Assembly (NCBI RefSeq): GCF_035818615.1
Contig: NZ_JAYKZY010000002.1
Span: 498,501-562,500 of the forward strand
Reading direction: 5' to 3'
Length of the DNA: 64,000 nucleotides
DNA from: Sphingobium sp. CR2-8
GTDB taxonomy: Bacteria > Pseudomonadota > Alphaproteobacteria > Sphingomonadales > Sphingomonadaceae
Below are positions 48,477 through 56,838 of the stretch, one piece after another. Numbering within the stretch: the stretch's first letter is position 1; each line of letters begins with the position of its first letter. Both the position numbers and the translations under genes were made by a program. A model generated the notes under the pieces. It was not told where the DNA came from and searched no databases. It saw nothing but the letters and a program-made list of their open reading frames with translations.

Positions 48477-48537
48477 GGCCCCGATATAGGCGCAGTCAGG
48501 GGCGTAGGCGACCCCCTATCGTCGGCAGTCGATCCCC

Positions 48538-49767
48538 TCAGCCGCCATCCCGGATCGCGCGGAAGCGGGCGAGGCCGGCGTCGAGGTCCGCGATCAGGTC
48601 GGCCGGGTCTTCCAGGCCGATATGGAGGCGGACGGCGGGGCCTTGCGCCGACCACGTCGTTGCGCTGCGGTAGCGGGCGGGGTCGATGGGGAGGGCGAGG
48701 CTTTCGAAGCCGCCCCAGCTATAGCCGATCCCGAAATGGGCGAGGCCGTCGATCAGCGCGGCGCGCGCCCGGTCGTCGCCGCCGTGCAGGATGAAGCTGA
48801 ACAGGCCGGTCGATCCGCTGAAATCGCGCCGCCACAGCGCATGACCGGGGCAGTCGGGCAAAGCGGGATGCAGGACGCGGGCGACATCGGGCTGCTCGGC
48901 CAACCAGCACGCGACGGCGAGCGCGCTATCCTGATGCTGCGCCAACCGGATGCCCAATGTGCGCAGGCCGCGCGAGGCGAGCCAGGCGTCGTCGGGGCTG
49001 GTCATCTGGCCGAAGAGATAGGCGGTCTGGCGGACCTTCGCGAACCAGTCGGCCGTCGCGGTGACGCTGCCCAGCATCACGTCGCTATGGCCGACGATAT
49101 ATTTGGTGCAGGCAAGAATGGTGATGTCGATGCCGCGCGACAGCGCCGGGAAATAGAGCGGCGTCGCCCAGGTATTGTCAGCCAAGGTGACGACATCGTT
49201 CGCCTTCGCCCAGGCGGTGAGGGCCGGGATATCCTGCACCTCGAACGTCAGGCTGCCGGGGCTTTCGAGGAAGAGCGCGCGGATCGGGCCGTCGGCGAGA
49301 TACACATCGAGTGAGACGGTTGTCGGATCATAATATATCGTTTCTATACCGTAACTTTTCAGCAATTGCTCGCAGAAGTTGCGGGTCGGGTCATAGGCGC
49401 TGTCGACCATCAGCAACCGGTCACCCGGTTTCAACACCGCCATCAATGCGCAGGCGATCGCGGCCACGCCGGACGGGAACAGCATCGTGCCCTCCGCGCC
49501 CGGCTCCATTTCGGTGAGGGCGTCGGCCAGGGACCAGGCGGTCGGCGTGCCCTTGCGCCCGTAGAAGAGGCGTTCGTGGGTGCTGCTGCCCGCGGCTTTG
49601 CGTAAGTGGCCGACATCGTCGTAGAGGATGGTCGAGGCGCGCCAGACCGGCGGGCTGACGATGCCGCCGGGTTGCCCCGGCATGCCGGTCCATTCGGGCT
49701 TGCGCCCCGCCTGGGCGAGTTTGGTGAGGGGGCGGCGCCCGTCCTGCTCAGACGCGTCGTCGCTCAT
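48538..49767 (-). CDS. metC: Cystathionine beta-lyase (MetC-like)
   Basis: PLP enzyme of the Cys/Met-metabolism family, 409 aa. GRKPEWTGMPGQPGGIVSPP opens the family-typical N-terminus. SGVAAIACALMAVLKPGD and the PLP lysine Lys222 in TKYIVGHSDVMLG are clear. It would make homocysteine from cystathionine; cystathionine gamma-lyase activity cannot be excluded. The start overlaps the end of sseA by four bases, pointing to a sulfur-metabolism operon. Confidence 0.9.
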   Translation of the reverse strand: MSDDASEQDGRRPLTKLAQAGRKPEWTGMPGQPGGIVSPPVWRASTILYDDVGHLRKAAGSSTHERLFYGRKGTPTAWSLADALTEMEPGAEGTMLFPSGVAAIACALMAVLKPGDRLLMVDSAYDPTRNFCEQLLKSYGIETIYYDPTTVSLDVYLADGPIRALFLESPGSLTFEVQDIPALTAWAKANDVVTLADNTWATPLYFPALSRGIDITILACTKYIVGHSDVMLGSVTATADWFAKVRQTAYLFGQMTSPDDAWLASRGLRTLGIRLAQHQDSALAVACWLAEQPDVARVLHPALPDCPGHALWRRDFSGSTGLFSFILHGGDDRARAALIDGLAHFGIGYSWGGFESLALPIDPARYRSATTWSAQGPAVRLHIGLEDPADLIADLDAGLARFRAIRDGG

Positions 49768-50609
49768 GCCGCACCTGTCGCTTTCGGTGTCGCAGGGTCG
49801 AGGCCCCATTCCGACCAGCTGCCGTCATAAAGGCTGACGTCGGTCTTCCCGAGCCGCTCGAGCCCCGCGAGCAGGATGGCGGCGGTGACGCCGCTGCCGC
49901 AGGTGGTGATGACCGGGCGGTCGAGGGCGATGCCCGCATCGGCATAGAGGGCGCGCAGCTCTTCGTCCGATTTCAGGCTGTTGTCGGGCGCGAACAGCGC
50001 CGCATAGGGCAGGTTGCGGCTGCCGGGGATATGGCCGGACGCCATGCCGGGGCGGGGTTCCGCCTCCGTGCCGGTGAAGCGGCCAGCGCCCCGCGCGTCC
50101 AGCACTTGCGCCGCGCCGCTGTCGATATTGGCGCGCAGGTCGGCCTTGGTGCGGACCTGCGTGCGGTCGATGCGGGCGATGGCGTTGCCGGGGACTGGGG
50201 TGGCTGGGCCGCTGGCGATGGGTCGGGCTTCCGCCAGCCATTTGGGCAGGCCGCCGTCGAGGATCGCGGCGGACGCGCCCACGCCGTAGAGGCGCAGCAT
50301 CCACCAGGCGCGCGCGGCGCTGCGGATCGGGCTGTTGTCGTAGAGGATGACGCGGCTGTCGGCATCGACGCCGAGTGCCTGGAGCCGCTGCGTCATCAGA
50401 TCGTCGGGCGGCAATGTGTGGGGCGCGGGGTCGTTCGGATCGGCCAGCGTGTCGAGATCGAGGAAGGCCGCGCCCGGGATATGGGCGGCCTCAAATTCGG
50501 CGCGGGCGTCGCGCGGGGTGCCGGGCAGGAACAGCGTGGCGTCAAGGATGCGCAGGTCGGGGGCGCCCAGTTGGGCGGCGAGGTCGGCCGTGGACAGGAA
50601 AATGGTCAT
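49764..50609 (-). CDS. sseA: 3-mercaptopyruvate sulfurtransferase
   Basis: Two rhodanese domains, 281 aa. The catalytic loop is CGSGVTA with Cys237, the form typical of mercaptopyruvate rather than thiosulfate sulfurtransferase. The first domain keeps the fold but lacks the Cys. It is co-transcribed with metC downstream. Confidence 0.92.
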   Translation of the reverse strand: MTIFLSTADLAAQLGAPDLRILDATLFLPGTPRDARAEFEAAHIPGAAFLDLDTLADPNDPAPHTLPPDDLMTQRLQALGVDADSRVILYDNSPIRSAARAWWMLRLYGVGASAAILDGGLPKWLAEARPIASGPATPVPGNAIARIDRTQVRTKADLRANIDSGAAQVLDARGAGRFTGTEAEPRPGMASGHIPGSRNLPYAALFAPDNSLKSDEELRALYADAGIALDRPVITTCGSGVTAAILLAGLERLGKTDVSLYDGSWSEWGLDPATPKATGAA

Positions 50610-50658
50610 GCGACGTCCTTATAATCTGCTCGCCTCTGTCTTTGACGAAAGGAAGGGG

Positions 50659-50690
50659 CTTCGACAAGCGCGCGCGAGCCTGTCGAAGGC
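50659..50690. repeat. Short REP-related palindrome upstream of sseA
   Basis: GCTTCGACAAGC and GCCTGTCGAAGGC arms around CGCGCGCGA. The core GCTTGTCGAAG is shared with the larger palindromes at 39.8 and 47.8 kb, so it may be a partial copy. Confidence 0.55.
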
Positions 50691-50706
50691 GCAGACAGGG
50701 CTTCCG

Positions 50707-51977
50707 TCAGGCGGGCGTGAGTTCGGCGGCAGCGCGGGCGGCGGGGCGGCGATATTGGCGCGGCCCCTGATCCAGGCGCAGCGGCGCGAGCCTTTCGGCG
50801 GGCGGCTCCTGCTCCTGCCCGACGATGAAGGCGCGGGCGGTGCGGCCCTGACCCTCCGGCTGCCCGTTCGGTTCGCCTTCGTCCGCGCCCCAGCGATAGG
50901 CGGTGTCGAAAGCGGCGAGCGGGATCAGCAGGCTGCGCTGGCCCATGGCGACCGGCACGATCTGATCGGGCGACAGGCGCAGTTCCCCGGTCAACTGGAC
51001 AGTTTCGCCAGGTGCGATTCCCACGGCGCTGTGGAGCGGCAAGCCGTCCTGGCCGGTGAAGAAGCCCTGGAGCACCGCCTGCTGCTGCGCGCCGCCATTG
51101 CCCAGCATGCCGCGCACCAGCACGTCCTGCGCCGGACGGTCGCCGCGATTGTGCAGGATGAGGCGGTAGCTGATCGTCACGCCCATCAGCGAATAGCGCG
51201 CCTGGGCGACGGCCATGTCCATGTCGAGCCAGGGGCGGTCGCGCGTGGCGGTGGGCGCGGGGGTGGGCGTGTGCAGCGGTGCGCCTTGTTCCGGTGCGGG
51301 CGGCAGAGCGTCGGCGGCTGGTATTGGGGGGCGGGCCTGGCGACGGGTTGGGCGGTGTCTTCGACCAGCGAGGGGGCCGATCGGCGACGGCGGCGGAGCA
51401 GGAAGAGCGCCATGAGCGCGATCAAAGCGATTGCGCCGCCAATCAGCCAGGGCGTGGTGTCGCTCTCTTCCGCCGTAGCCGGTGACGGCGTGGTGGGTTC
51501 GGGCGAGTCGGCCGCTTTGGGCGCAGGTGTGGGTAACGTTTGGGGCTGGGGGGCGATGCCGTTGCTAGGTTCGGTGGCGGCGGGCGCCTGTGCGGACGGT
51601 GCCGTCGGGGACGGCGTGGATGGCGCAGGCGCAGCCGAGGGCGGCGGCGTCGCGCGTTCGGTGGGGCGCGGCTCCCGCGGTTGCGCGGGCGTCTGGCTGG
51701 GGCGGCTGGGTTGCGGGGTCGGCTGCACCGTGGTGGAGGGCGGTGTCACGGTCGGGACGACGACGGGCGGCGTTACGACCGGCGGCGTGGCGCGGGGTGT
51801 GGCCGGATCGCGATAGACGTTGAGTTCCGGGCCCTGCTGGTTGGGGTTGGGCGCGGGGGTGGTGCTGGCGGGGGGCAGCTGGAAACCGGGGGGCGATTCC
51901 TGCGCCTGCTGGGCATGGACGGGCGCGGCCAGCAGCAGCGGCGCGGCGATAAGCAACGGACGAATGATGGACCCCAT
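50707..51977 (-). pseudogene. Membrane-anchored Pro-rich protein, frameshifted
   Basis: Two adjoining frames together encode one protein. The first frame gives a signal peptide (MGSIIRPLLIAAPLLLAAPV, cleaved near VHAQQ), a long Pro/Thr-rich linker, a membrane helix (WLIGGAIALIALMALFLL) and RRRRR. Reading shifts at a run of six C (coding sense; G at 51326-51331). With one extra C the protein continues RPAPPIPAADALPPAPEQGA, then RDRPWLDMDMAVAQARYSLM and a beta-rich C-terminal domain to ELTPA, about 423 aa in total. The length and smooth continuation argue for one interrupted gene: a real mutation, phase variation or a sequencing error. Function unknown. Confidence 0.72.
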
Positions 51978-52065
51978 GGGCCTGCCAAGGCACAAGAATG
52001 GCTGAACCGCAAGTGAACAATGCGAAGGCGATGACATCAGACGTGCAATGGCGTAGATGCGCGGC

Positions 52066-52526
52066 ATGACCGACCTTCCTATTCCCCCCTGCACCTGGGC
52101 CAGACCAGCGCCCTTCCCGCCAGTCCCGAAGCGGCCGTGCTGGATTATGTGCCCAATCCGCGCCCCGGCAAACCCTATCTGGTGCGCTTCACCGCGCCCG
52201 AATTCACGTCGCTCTGCCCGGTGACGGGCCAGCCCGATTTTGCGCATCTGGTGATCGATTATGCGCCGGGCGCGACGATCGTCGAATCGAAATCGCTGAA
52301 GCTGTTTCTGGGCGCGTTCCGCAACCATGCGGCCTTTCACGAAGACTGTACCGTGGGCATCGGCGAGCGGCTGTTCGCCGAAATGGACCCGATCTGGCTG
52401 CGCATCGGTGGATATTGGTATCCGCGCGGGGGCATTCCCATCGACGTCTTTTGGCAATCGGGCGAGCCGCCCGCAGGCCTGTGGCTGCCGCCGCAGGATG
52501 TGCCGGGCTATCGCGGACGGGGTTAA
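52066..52526 (+). pseudogene. queF: NADPH-dependent preQ0 reductase, frameshifted near the start
   Basis: Makes preQ1 from preQ0 in queuosine synthesis. From ATG 52066 the frame reads MTDLPIPP and then leaves the family sequence at six C (52084-52089). One extra C gives [20 protein letters not shown], then [20 protein letters not shown], a normal 153-aa unimodular QueF. The catalytic Cys in [15 protein letters not shown] and [15 protein letters not shown] are intact. The in-frame downstream part has no start before GTG 52137. Divergent from the other frameshifted gene. Confidence 0.82.
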
Positions 52527-52536
52527 GTTAGGGGTT

Positions 52537-52561
52537 GGCGTCGGGAGACGCCCTTTCTTTT
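52537..52561 (+). terminator. Rho-independent terminator after queF
   Basis: GGCGTC-GGGA-GACGCC stem followed by CTTTCTTTT. Confidence 0.75.
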
Positions 52562-52602
52562 CTGCGCCTCGGCGCGCCAAAAATATTCGCGCAGAGGCGC
52601 AG
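52562..52602. repeat. Inverted repeat after queF
   Basis: CTGCGCCTCGGCGCG (52562-52576) and CGCGCAGAGGCGCAG (52588-52602) pair with one mismatch around CCAAAAATATT. A CTCTGCGCCTCTGCGCG-like palindrome; it may be a dispersed element. It partly overlaps the T-tract of the terminator. Confidence 0.6.
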
Positions 52603-52793
52603 AGGACGCCGAGACATAGATTGGCCTGCGGCGCTTGGTAGTTTGCTCATCTGACCAACCGCCATCAGGCTTCGACCAACGACATCGCGTCGGATAGGCT
52701 GCGCTTGACCGATGCAGCGAAACGGGTGATCCCGCGTTATTGCGCGCGAGATAGTGTCTCATGCGCCCCCAGACGTGTCGGAGTCCGCCTATT

Positions 52794-55445
52794 ATGTCGC
52801 TCAAGAAAATCCTGCCGCTGTTGATCGCGGCCGCCCCGGTCGCGTTGGCCGCTCCCGCCTTGGCGCAGGCCCCTGCGCCTACCGGCCCCGGCGCGGGCAT
52901 CACCACCCAGCTGCCGCGCGGCGCTGTGCCCAGCCATTATGCGATCGAGGTTACGCCTGATGCGGCCAACCTGAAATTTTCCGGCAAGGTGACGATCGAC
53001 GTGACTGTCGCGACGCCCCTGCCGACGTTGGTGCTGAACGCGGCGGACCTGAGCTTTTCGACCGTCACGCTGACGCCCGCGCAGGGCAAGGCTGTCAAGG
53101 GCACGGCCAAGGTCGATGCGAACGCGCAGACGGTCAGCCTGGATTTCGGCAAGCCGATCCAGCCCGGCCGCTACAAGGTGGATATCGCCTATGCGGGTGT
53201 CATCAACCAGCAGGCCAACGGCCTGTTCGCGCTGGACTATACCGACAATGCGGGCGCGGCGAAGCGGGCGCTGTTCACCCAGTTCGAAGCGCCCGATGCC
53301 CGCCGTTTCGTGCCGAGCTGGGACGAGCCGAGCTATAAGGCGACGTTCGACCTGAGCGCCGTCGTTCCCGCCGATCAGCTGGCGGTCGGCAATATGCCGG
53401 TCAAGACGACGAAGGATCTGGGCGGCGGCAAGAAGCTGGTGACGTTTGGCACGTCGCCCAAAATGTCGTCCTACCTCCTGTTCTTCGGCTTGGGCGAACT
53501 GGACCGCGCGACGAAGATGGCTGGCAATACCGAAGTCGGGGTCATCACCGGCAAGGGCAATACGGGGAAGGCGCAACTGGCGCTCGACGCGTCGGCCAGC
53601 ATCCTGCCCTATTATAACGACTATTTCGGCGTGCCCTATCCGCTGCCCAAGCTCGACAATGTCGCTGGCCCCGGCCAGAGCCAGTTTTTCAGCGCGATGG
53701 AAAATTGGGGCGCGATCTTCACCTTCGAGCGGGCCTTGCTGGTCGATCCCCGCTTCACGTCGGAAGCGACCAAGCGCCGCATCTATGAAACCGTCGCACA
53801 TGAAATGGCGCATCAGTGGTTTGGCGACCTCGTCACCATGGCCTGGTGGGACGATCTGTGGCTGAACGAAGGCTTCGCCAGCTGGATGGCGACCAAGGTG
53901 ACGGACAAGCTGCAACCCGACTGGGAAATGCTGCTGACCCGCGTTGACGGGCGCGAAGCGGCGATGAGCCTCGATTCGCTCGCCACCACCCATGCCGTCG
54001 TGCAGAAGATCACCACCGTCGATCAGGTGAACCAGGCGTTCGACGCGATCACCTATCAAAAGGGTGAAGCGGTCATCACCATGCTGGAAGGCTATGCGGG
54101 TGAGGATGCGTGGAAGGCGGGTATTCAGGCCTATATGAAGGCCCATGCCTATGGCAACACCGTGACCGACGACCTGTGGAAGGCAGTCGAGGGCGCGGGC
54201 GCGACGGGGCTGGTGTCGATCGCGCATGATTTCACGTCCAAGCCCGGCATCCCGCTGGTCAGGGTGGACAGCGCCGTGTGCAAGGGCGGGTCCACCGTCC
54301 TGACGCTGAGCCAAAGCGAGTTCAGCCGCGACCAGAAGAATAAGGCGCCGCTGAGCTGGAACGTGCCGGTCAAGGCGCAGGTGCAGGGCGGCGAGGCGCA
54401 GCGGCTGATCCTGGCTGGCAAGGGCACGGTGACGCTGCCGGGCTGCGGCGCCTATGTCATCAATGCGGGGCAGACGGGCTATTATCGCTCGCTCTATCCG
54501 GCGGCGAATGTGAAGGCGCTGGCGAAGGATTTCACCAAGCTGGCGAGCATCGACCAGACCGGCCTGCTGGCGGACAATTTCCAGCTGGGGCTGGGCGGCT
54601 ATCAGCCGATCGGCCTGGCGCTGGATCTGGTTGACGCGGTGCCCGCGACCGCCACGCCCGCCGTTCTGGCCGAAGTGCCCGACTATCTGGCCAGCGCTTA
54701 TGCCCTGGTGGAAAGCGACAAGAATGCGCAGGCACGCGTCGCGGCCTATGCATCGGCCAAGCTGACGCCGGTGCTGACCGGGATCGGCTACGACGGCAAG
54801 GCGGGCGAGAGCGCGCAGGTGCCGGTGCTGCGGTCGGCGCTTGTGTCGACGCTCGGCGATATGGGCGACAAGGCAGTGGTGGGCGAAGCGAACAGGCGCT
54901 TCGCGGCGCTGGCCAGCAATCCCGCCGCGCTGGACGGGCCGCTGCGCAACGTCTGGCTGACGATCATCGCCAAGAACGCCGATCAGGCGACCTGGGACAA
55001 GCTGCGCGCGATGGCGAAGGGCGCAAAGAGCGACCTGGAAAAGAGCACCGTCTATGCGCTGCTGGGCGCGGCGAAGGAGGAGAAGCTGAGCCAGCAGGCG
55101 CTGGACCTGGCATTGACCGACGAGCCGGGCAAGACCACCAGCGCGGCGATCATCAGCCAGGTCGGGGCTGCGCATCCGATGCTGGCGGTGGACTATGTGC
55201 TGGCGCACCGCGCGCAATATGAAGCGTTGATCGACGTGTCGGCGCGCAGCCAGGCGCTCGCCCGGCTGGGCAGCGGATCGGCAGACCCGGCGATGGCGAC
55301 CAAGCTGGACGCCTATGCGACCCAATATCTGACGCCGCAATCGCGCAAGGTGGTGGACCGCTCCATTTCCGCGATCAAGACGCGGATCGAAACGCGCACA
55401 CGGCTGAAGGCGCCGGTCACGGCCTGGTTCGCGGGGAAGAAATAA
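52794..55445 (+). CDS. M1 family metallo-aminopeptidase, exported
   Basis: 883 aa. A signal peptide ends near ALAQ (residue 25). The gluzincin motifs are SAMENWG (300-306, Ser where Gly is typical), HEMAHQWFGD (336-345) and Glu359 in LWLNEGF, so zinc site and catalysis are complete. The C-terminal half is a helical ERAP1-like domain. The start is MSLKKILPLL, since an ATG 33 bases upstream would spoil the signal peptide. Likely digests peptides in the periplasm. Monocistronic. Confidence 0.93.
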   Translation: MSLKKILPLLIAAAPVALAAPALAQAPAPTGPGAGITTQLPRGAVPSHYAIEVTPDAANLKFSGKVTIDVTVATPLPTLVLNAADLSFSTVTLTPAQGKAVKGTAKVDANAQTVSLDFGKPIQPGRYKVDIAYAGVINQQANGLFALDYTDNAGAAKRALFTQFEAPDARRFVPSWDEPSYKATFDLSAVVPADQLAVGNMPVKTTKDLGGGKKLVTFGTSPKMSSYLLFFGLGELDRATKMAGNTEVGVITGKGNTGKAQLALDASASILPYYNDYFGVPYPLPKLDNVAGPGQSQFFSAMENWGAIFTFERALLVDPRFTSEATKRRIYETVAHEMAHQWFGDLVTMAWWDDLWLNEGFASWMATKVTDKLQPDWEMLLTRVDGREAAMSLDSLATTHAVVQKITTVDQVNQAFDAITYQKGEAVITMLEGYAGEDAWKAGIQAYMKAHAYGNTVTDDLWKAVEGAGATGLVSIAHDFTSKPGIPLVRVDSAVCKGGSTVLTLSQSEFSRDQKNKAPLSWNVPVKAQVQGGEAQRLILAGKGTVTLPGCGAYVINAGQTGYYRSLYPAANVKALAKDFTKLASIDQTGLLADNFQLGLGGYQPIGLALDLVDAVPATATPAVLAEVPDYLASAYALVESDKNAQARVAAYASAKLTPVLTGIGYDGKAGESAQVPVLRSALVSTLGDMGDKAVVGEANRRFAALASNPAALDGPLRNVWLTIIAKNADQATWDKLRAMAKGAKSDLEKSTVYALLGAAKEEKLSQQALDLALTDEPGKTTSAAIISQVGAAHPMLAVDYVLAHRAQYEALIDVSARSQALARLGSGSADPAMATKLDAYATQYLTPQSRKVVDRSISAIKTRIETRTRLKAPVTAWFAGKK

Positions 55446-55452
55446 GCGGGCG

Positions 55453-55478
55453 GGGCGGTGGACCGCGATCCACCGCCC
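55453..55478 (+). terminator. Hairpin after the aminopeptidase gene
   Basis: GGGCGGTGGA-CCGCGA-TCCACCGCCC, a perfect ten-base stem eight bases after the stop. The T-tract is poor (GTCGTTT), so termination may be inefficient. Confidence 0.6.
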
Positions 55479-55486
55479 GCCGTCGT

Positions 55487-55560
55487 TTCCCGGCGCAGGC
55501 CGGGACCCAGCCTTCCTGGCATAGCGTCGAGGCTTCTGGACCCCGGCCTGCGCCGGGGAA
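55487..55560. repeat. Palindromic repeat between aminopeptidase and phytase genes
   Basis: Left arm TTCCCGGCGCAGGCCGGGAC continuing CCAG; right arm CTGGACCCCGGCCTGCGCCG continuing GGGAA. The 24-25-base arms are nearly perfect, with about 26 bases between. The composition (CCGGCGCAGGCCGG) differs from the palindromes at 39.8 and 47.8 kb, so it is a second family. Confidence 0.75.
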
Positions 55561-55581
55561 TGGTATATCGCCCTTGGTGCG

Positions 55582-56658
55582 TTAGTCGGGCAATCCCAGT
55601 GCTTTGACGATATCGTCCCAGGCGACGAGCTTGAAATTCTGCGCAGCGGCGGCGTTGTGGCCGTCCTGCGCCACGAAAAGCCCGCCGGGATAAGCGGGGC
55701 CGAAATCGCCCAGCATCAGGTCGATACCGTCGGTTTCCTCCGACCCGCCAATGGCGCCGTCGACCACGCGGAAGCGGCCGACATAGCTGTCGTCGCGCAT
55801 GCGATAGACGACATAGGCGTTGTCGCCCTGGCTGGAGACGAGGACATAGCCGTCCTTTTCACCGATCGGGGCGATGGCGACGCCTTCGGCATCCATCACC
55901 AGATTCTTGCCGTCCGCCGCGGCGATCTTGGTGGGCGTGGTCGCGCCGGTCGCGCGCGCGTCGAAGCGCCAAAGGCCGACATCTTCTTCCGCCACATAGA
56001 GGATGCCGGTGCGGTCATCGACTGCGCAGCCTTCCGACTGGGTGCCCAGTTTCATCGTGCGGACGATCCTGCCGCTGGGCGTCGCGCCCGATGCATCAAG
56101 TGCGACCTGGTTCACCGTGCCGTCCTTCAACACGATGAAGGCGTAGGTCGCTTGCGCGTCGCGGTACAGGCAGACGCCATAGGCTTCGCCCTTGCCGCCA
56201 TCGACCTTGCCGAGCGCCGTCAGCTTGGCGGTGGCGGGGTCCAGGCGGAAGAGGGCGAGTTTCGCGTTTGCCACATCGTTGCGGTCGCTCGCGACGACCA
56301 GGATGCCCGGCGCGCCGCCGATCGCCACGCCATCGCGCAGGTCGACATTGTTGACCCGGCCTGCATCCAGGAAATCGCGGGTCTTGCCGTCCAGGCCATA
56401 GACATAGAGGCCCGCCTTCTTGTCGGTGCCCACGATCAGACTTTGGGCGGGGTTGGCCGCGTTGCGCCAGATCGCCGGATCGTCCGCCGCGTCGGCATTG
56501 GGTGTGCCCACCGGGGTGGTTTCGCCGCGTGCGGTGACGGTGACGGCCGGGGTGGCGTTGGCGATACGCTGCGCCAGCGGCGGTTCGGCAGGCGCGGTCG
56601 CACATCCCGCGAGCAGCAGGGCAGCGCCAAGGCTGCCGTAAAGATGAAGTCCGGTCAT
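55582..56658 (-). CDS. Beta-propeller phytase, lipoprotein
   Basis: Calcium-dependent phosphatase releasing phosphate from phytate; 358 aa. The signal peptide ends in LLAGC (Cys19), so it is a lipoprotein, probably at the outer membrane. DAADDPAIW, then the propeller repeats with DDRTGILYVAEEDVGLWRF are the BPP signatures, and NVDLRDGVAIGG is another blade motif. It is divergent from a TonB-dependent receptor and has a Pho-box-like site 42 bases upstream of its start. Confidence 0.93.
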   Translation of the reverse strand: MTGLHLYGSLGAALLLAGCATAPAEPPLAQRIANATPAVTVTARGETTPVGTPNADAADDPAIWRNAANPAQSLIVGTDKKAGLYVYGLDGKTRDFLDAGRVNNVDLRDGVAIGGAPGILVVASDRNDVANAKLALFRLDPATAKLTALGKVDGGKGEAYGVCLYRDAQATYAFIVLKDGTVNQVALDASGATPSGRIVRTMKLGTQSEGCAVDDRTGILYVAEEDVGLWRFDARATGATTPTKIAAADGKNLVMDAEGVAIAPIGEKDGYVLVSSQGDNAYVVYRMRDDSYVGRFRVVDGAIGGSEETDGIDLMLGDFGPAYPGGLFVAQDGHNAAAAQNFKLVAWDDIVKALGLPD

Positions 56659-56699
56659 GATGTCCCCCTTTATGTATGGGCGCGCATTGGACGCGATCG

Positions 56700-56717
56700 A
56701 TGACAGATGAATGACGA
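56700..56717 (-). promoter_or_regulatory. Pho-box-like site for the phytase gene
   Basis: Read on the minus strand: TCGTCAT-TCAT-CTGTCAT. Two seven-base direct repeats are separated by four bases, matching CTGTCAT-N4-CTGTCAY at 12 of 14 repeat positions. It lies 42 bases upstream of the phytase ATG, where PhoB would replace a -35 element. Confidence 0.6.
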
Positions 56718-56741
56718 AAAGGGCTTGAAATGCCTTTGATG

Positions 56742-56759
56742 CTGTAACCGAAATGTCAT
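56742..56759 (+). promoter_or_regulatory. Pho-box-like site for the TonB-dependent receptor gene
   Basis: CTGTAAC-CGAA-ATGTCAT, the same 7-4-7 spacing, matching 11 of 14 repeat positions. It lies 80 bases upstream of the receptor ATG. Weaker than the partner site on the other strand, but same spacing and right orientation. Confidence 0.5.
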
Positions 56760-56838
56760 CCCATCTTCATGGTGCTGACTTTTGTTGTCCCTACTTGCCC
56801 CATCGAGCGCCGAACGGCGCATGTTCAAGGGGGAAATC

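Noticed and set aside
50347..51816. 489-residue open frame on the plus strand across 50.3-51.8 kb
   Set aside because: Gly/Arg/Ala-rich low-complexity translation of the opposite strand of sseA and the frameshifted membrane protein; no start signal or domain.
52737..55340. 867-residue minus frame opposite the aminopeptidase
   Set aside because: Same explanation; the aminopeptidase has complete catalytic motifs and a signal peptide.
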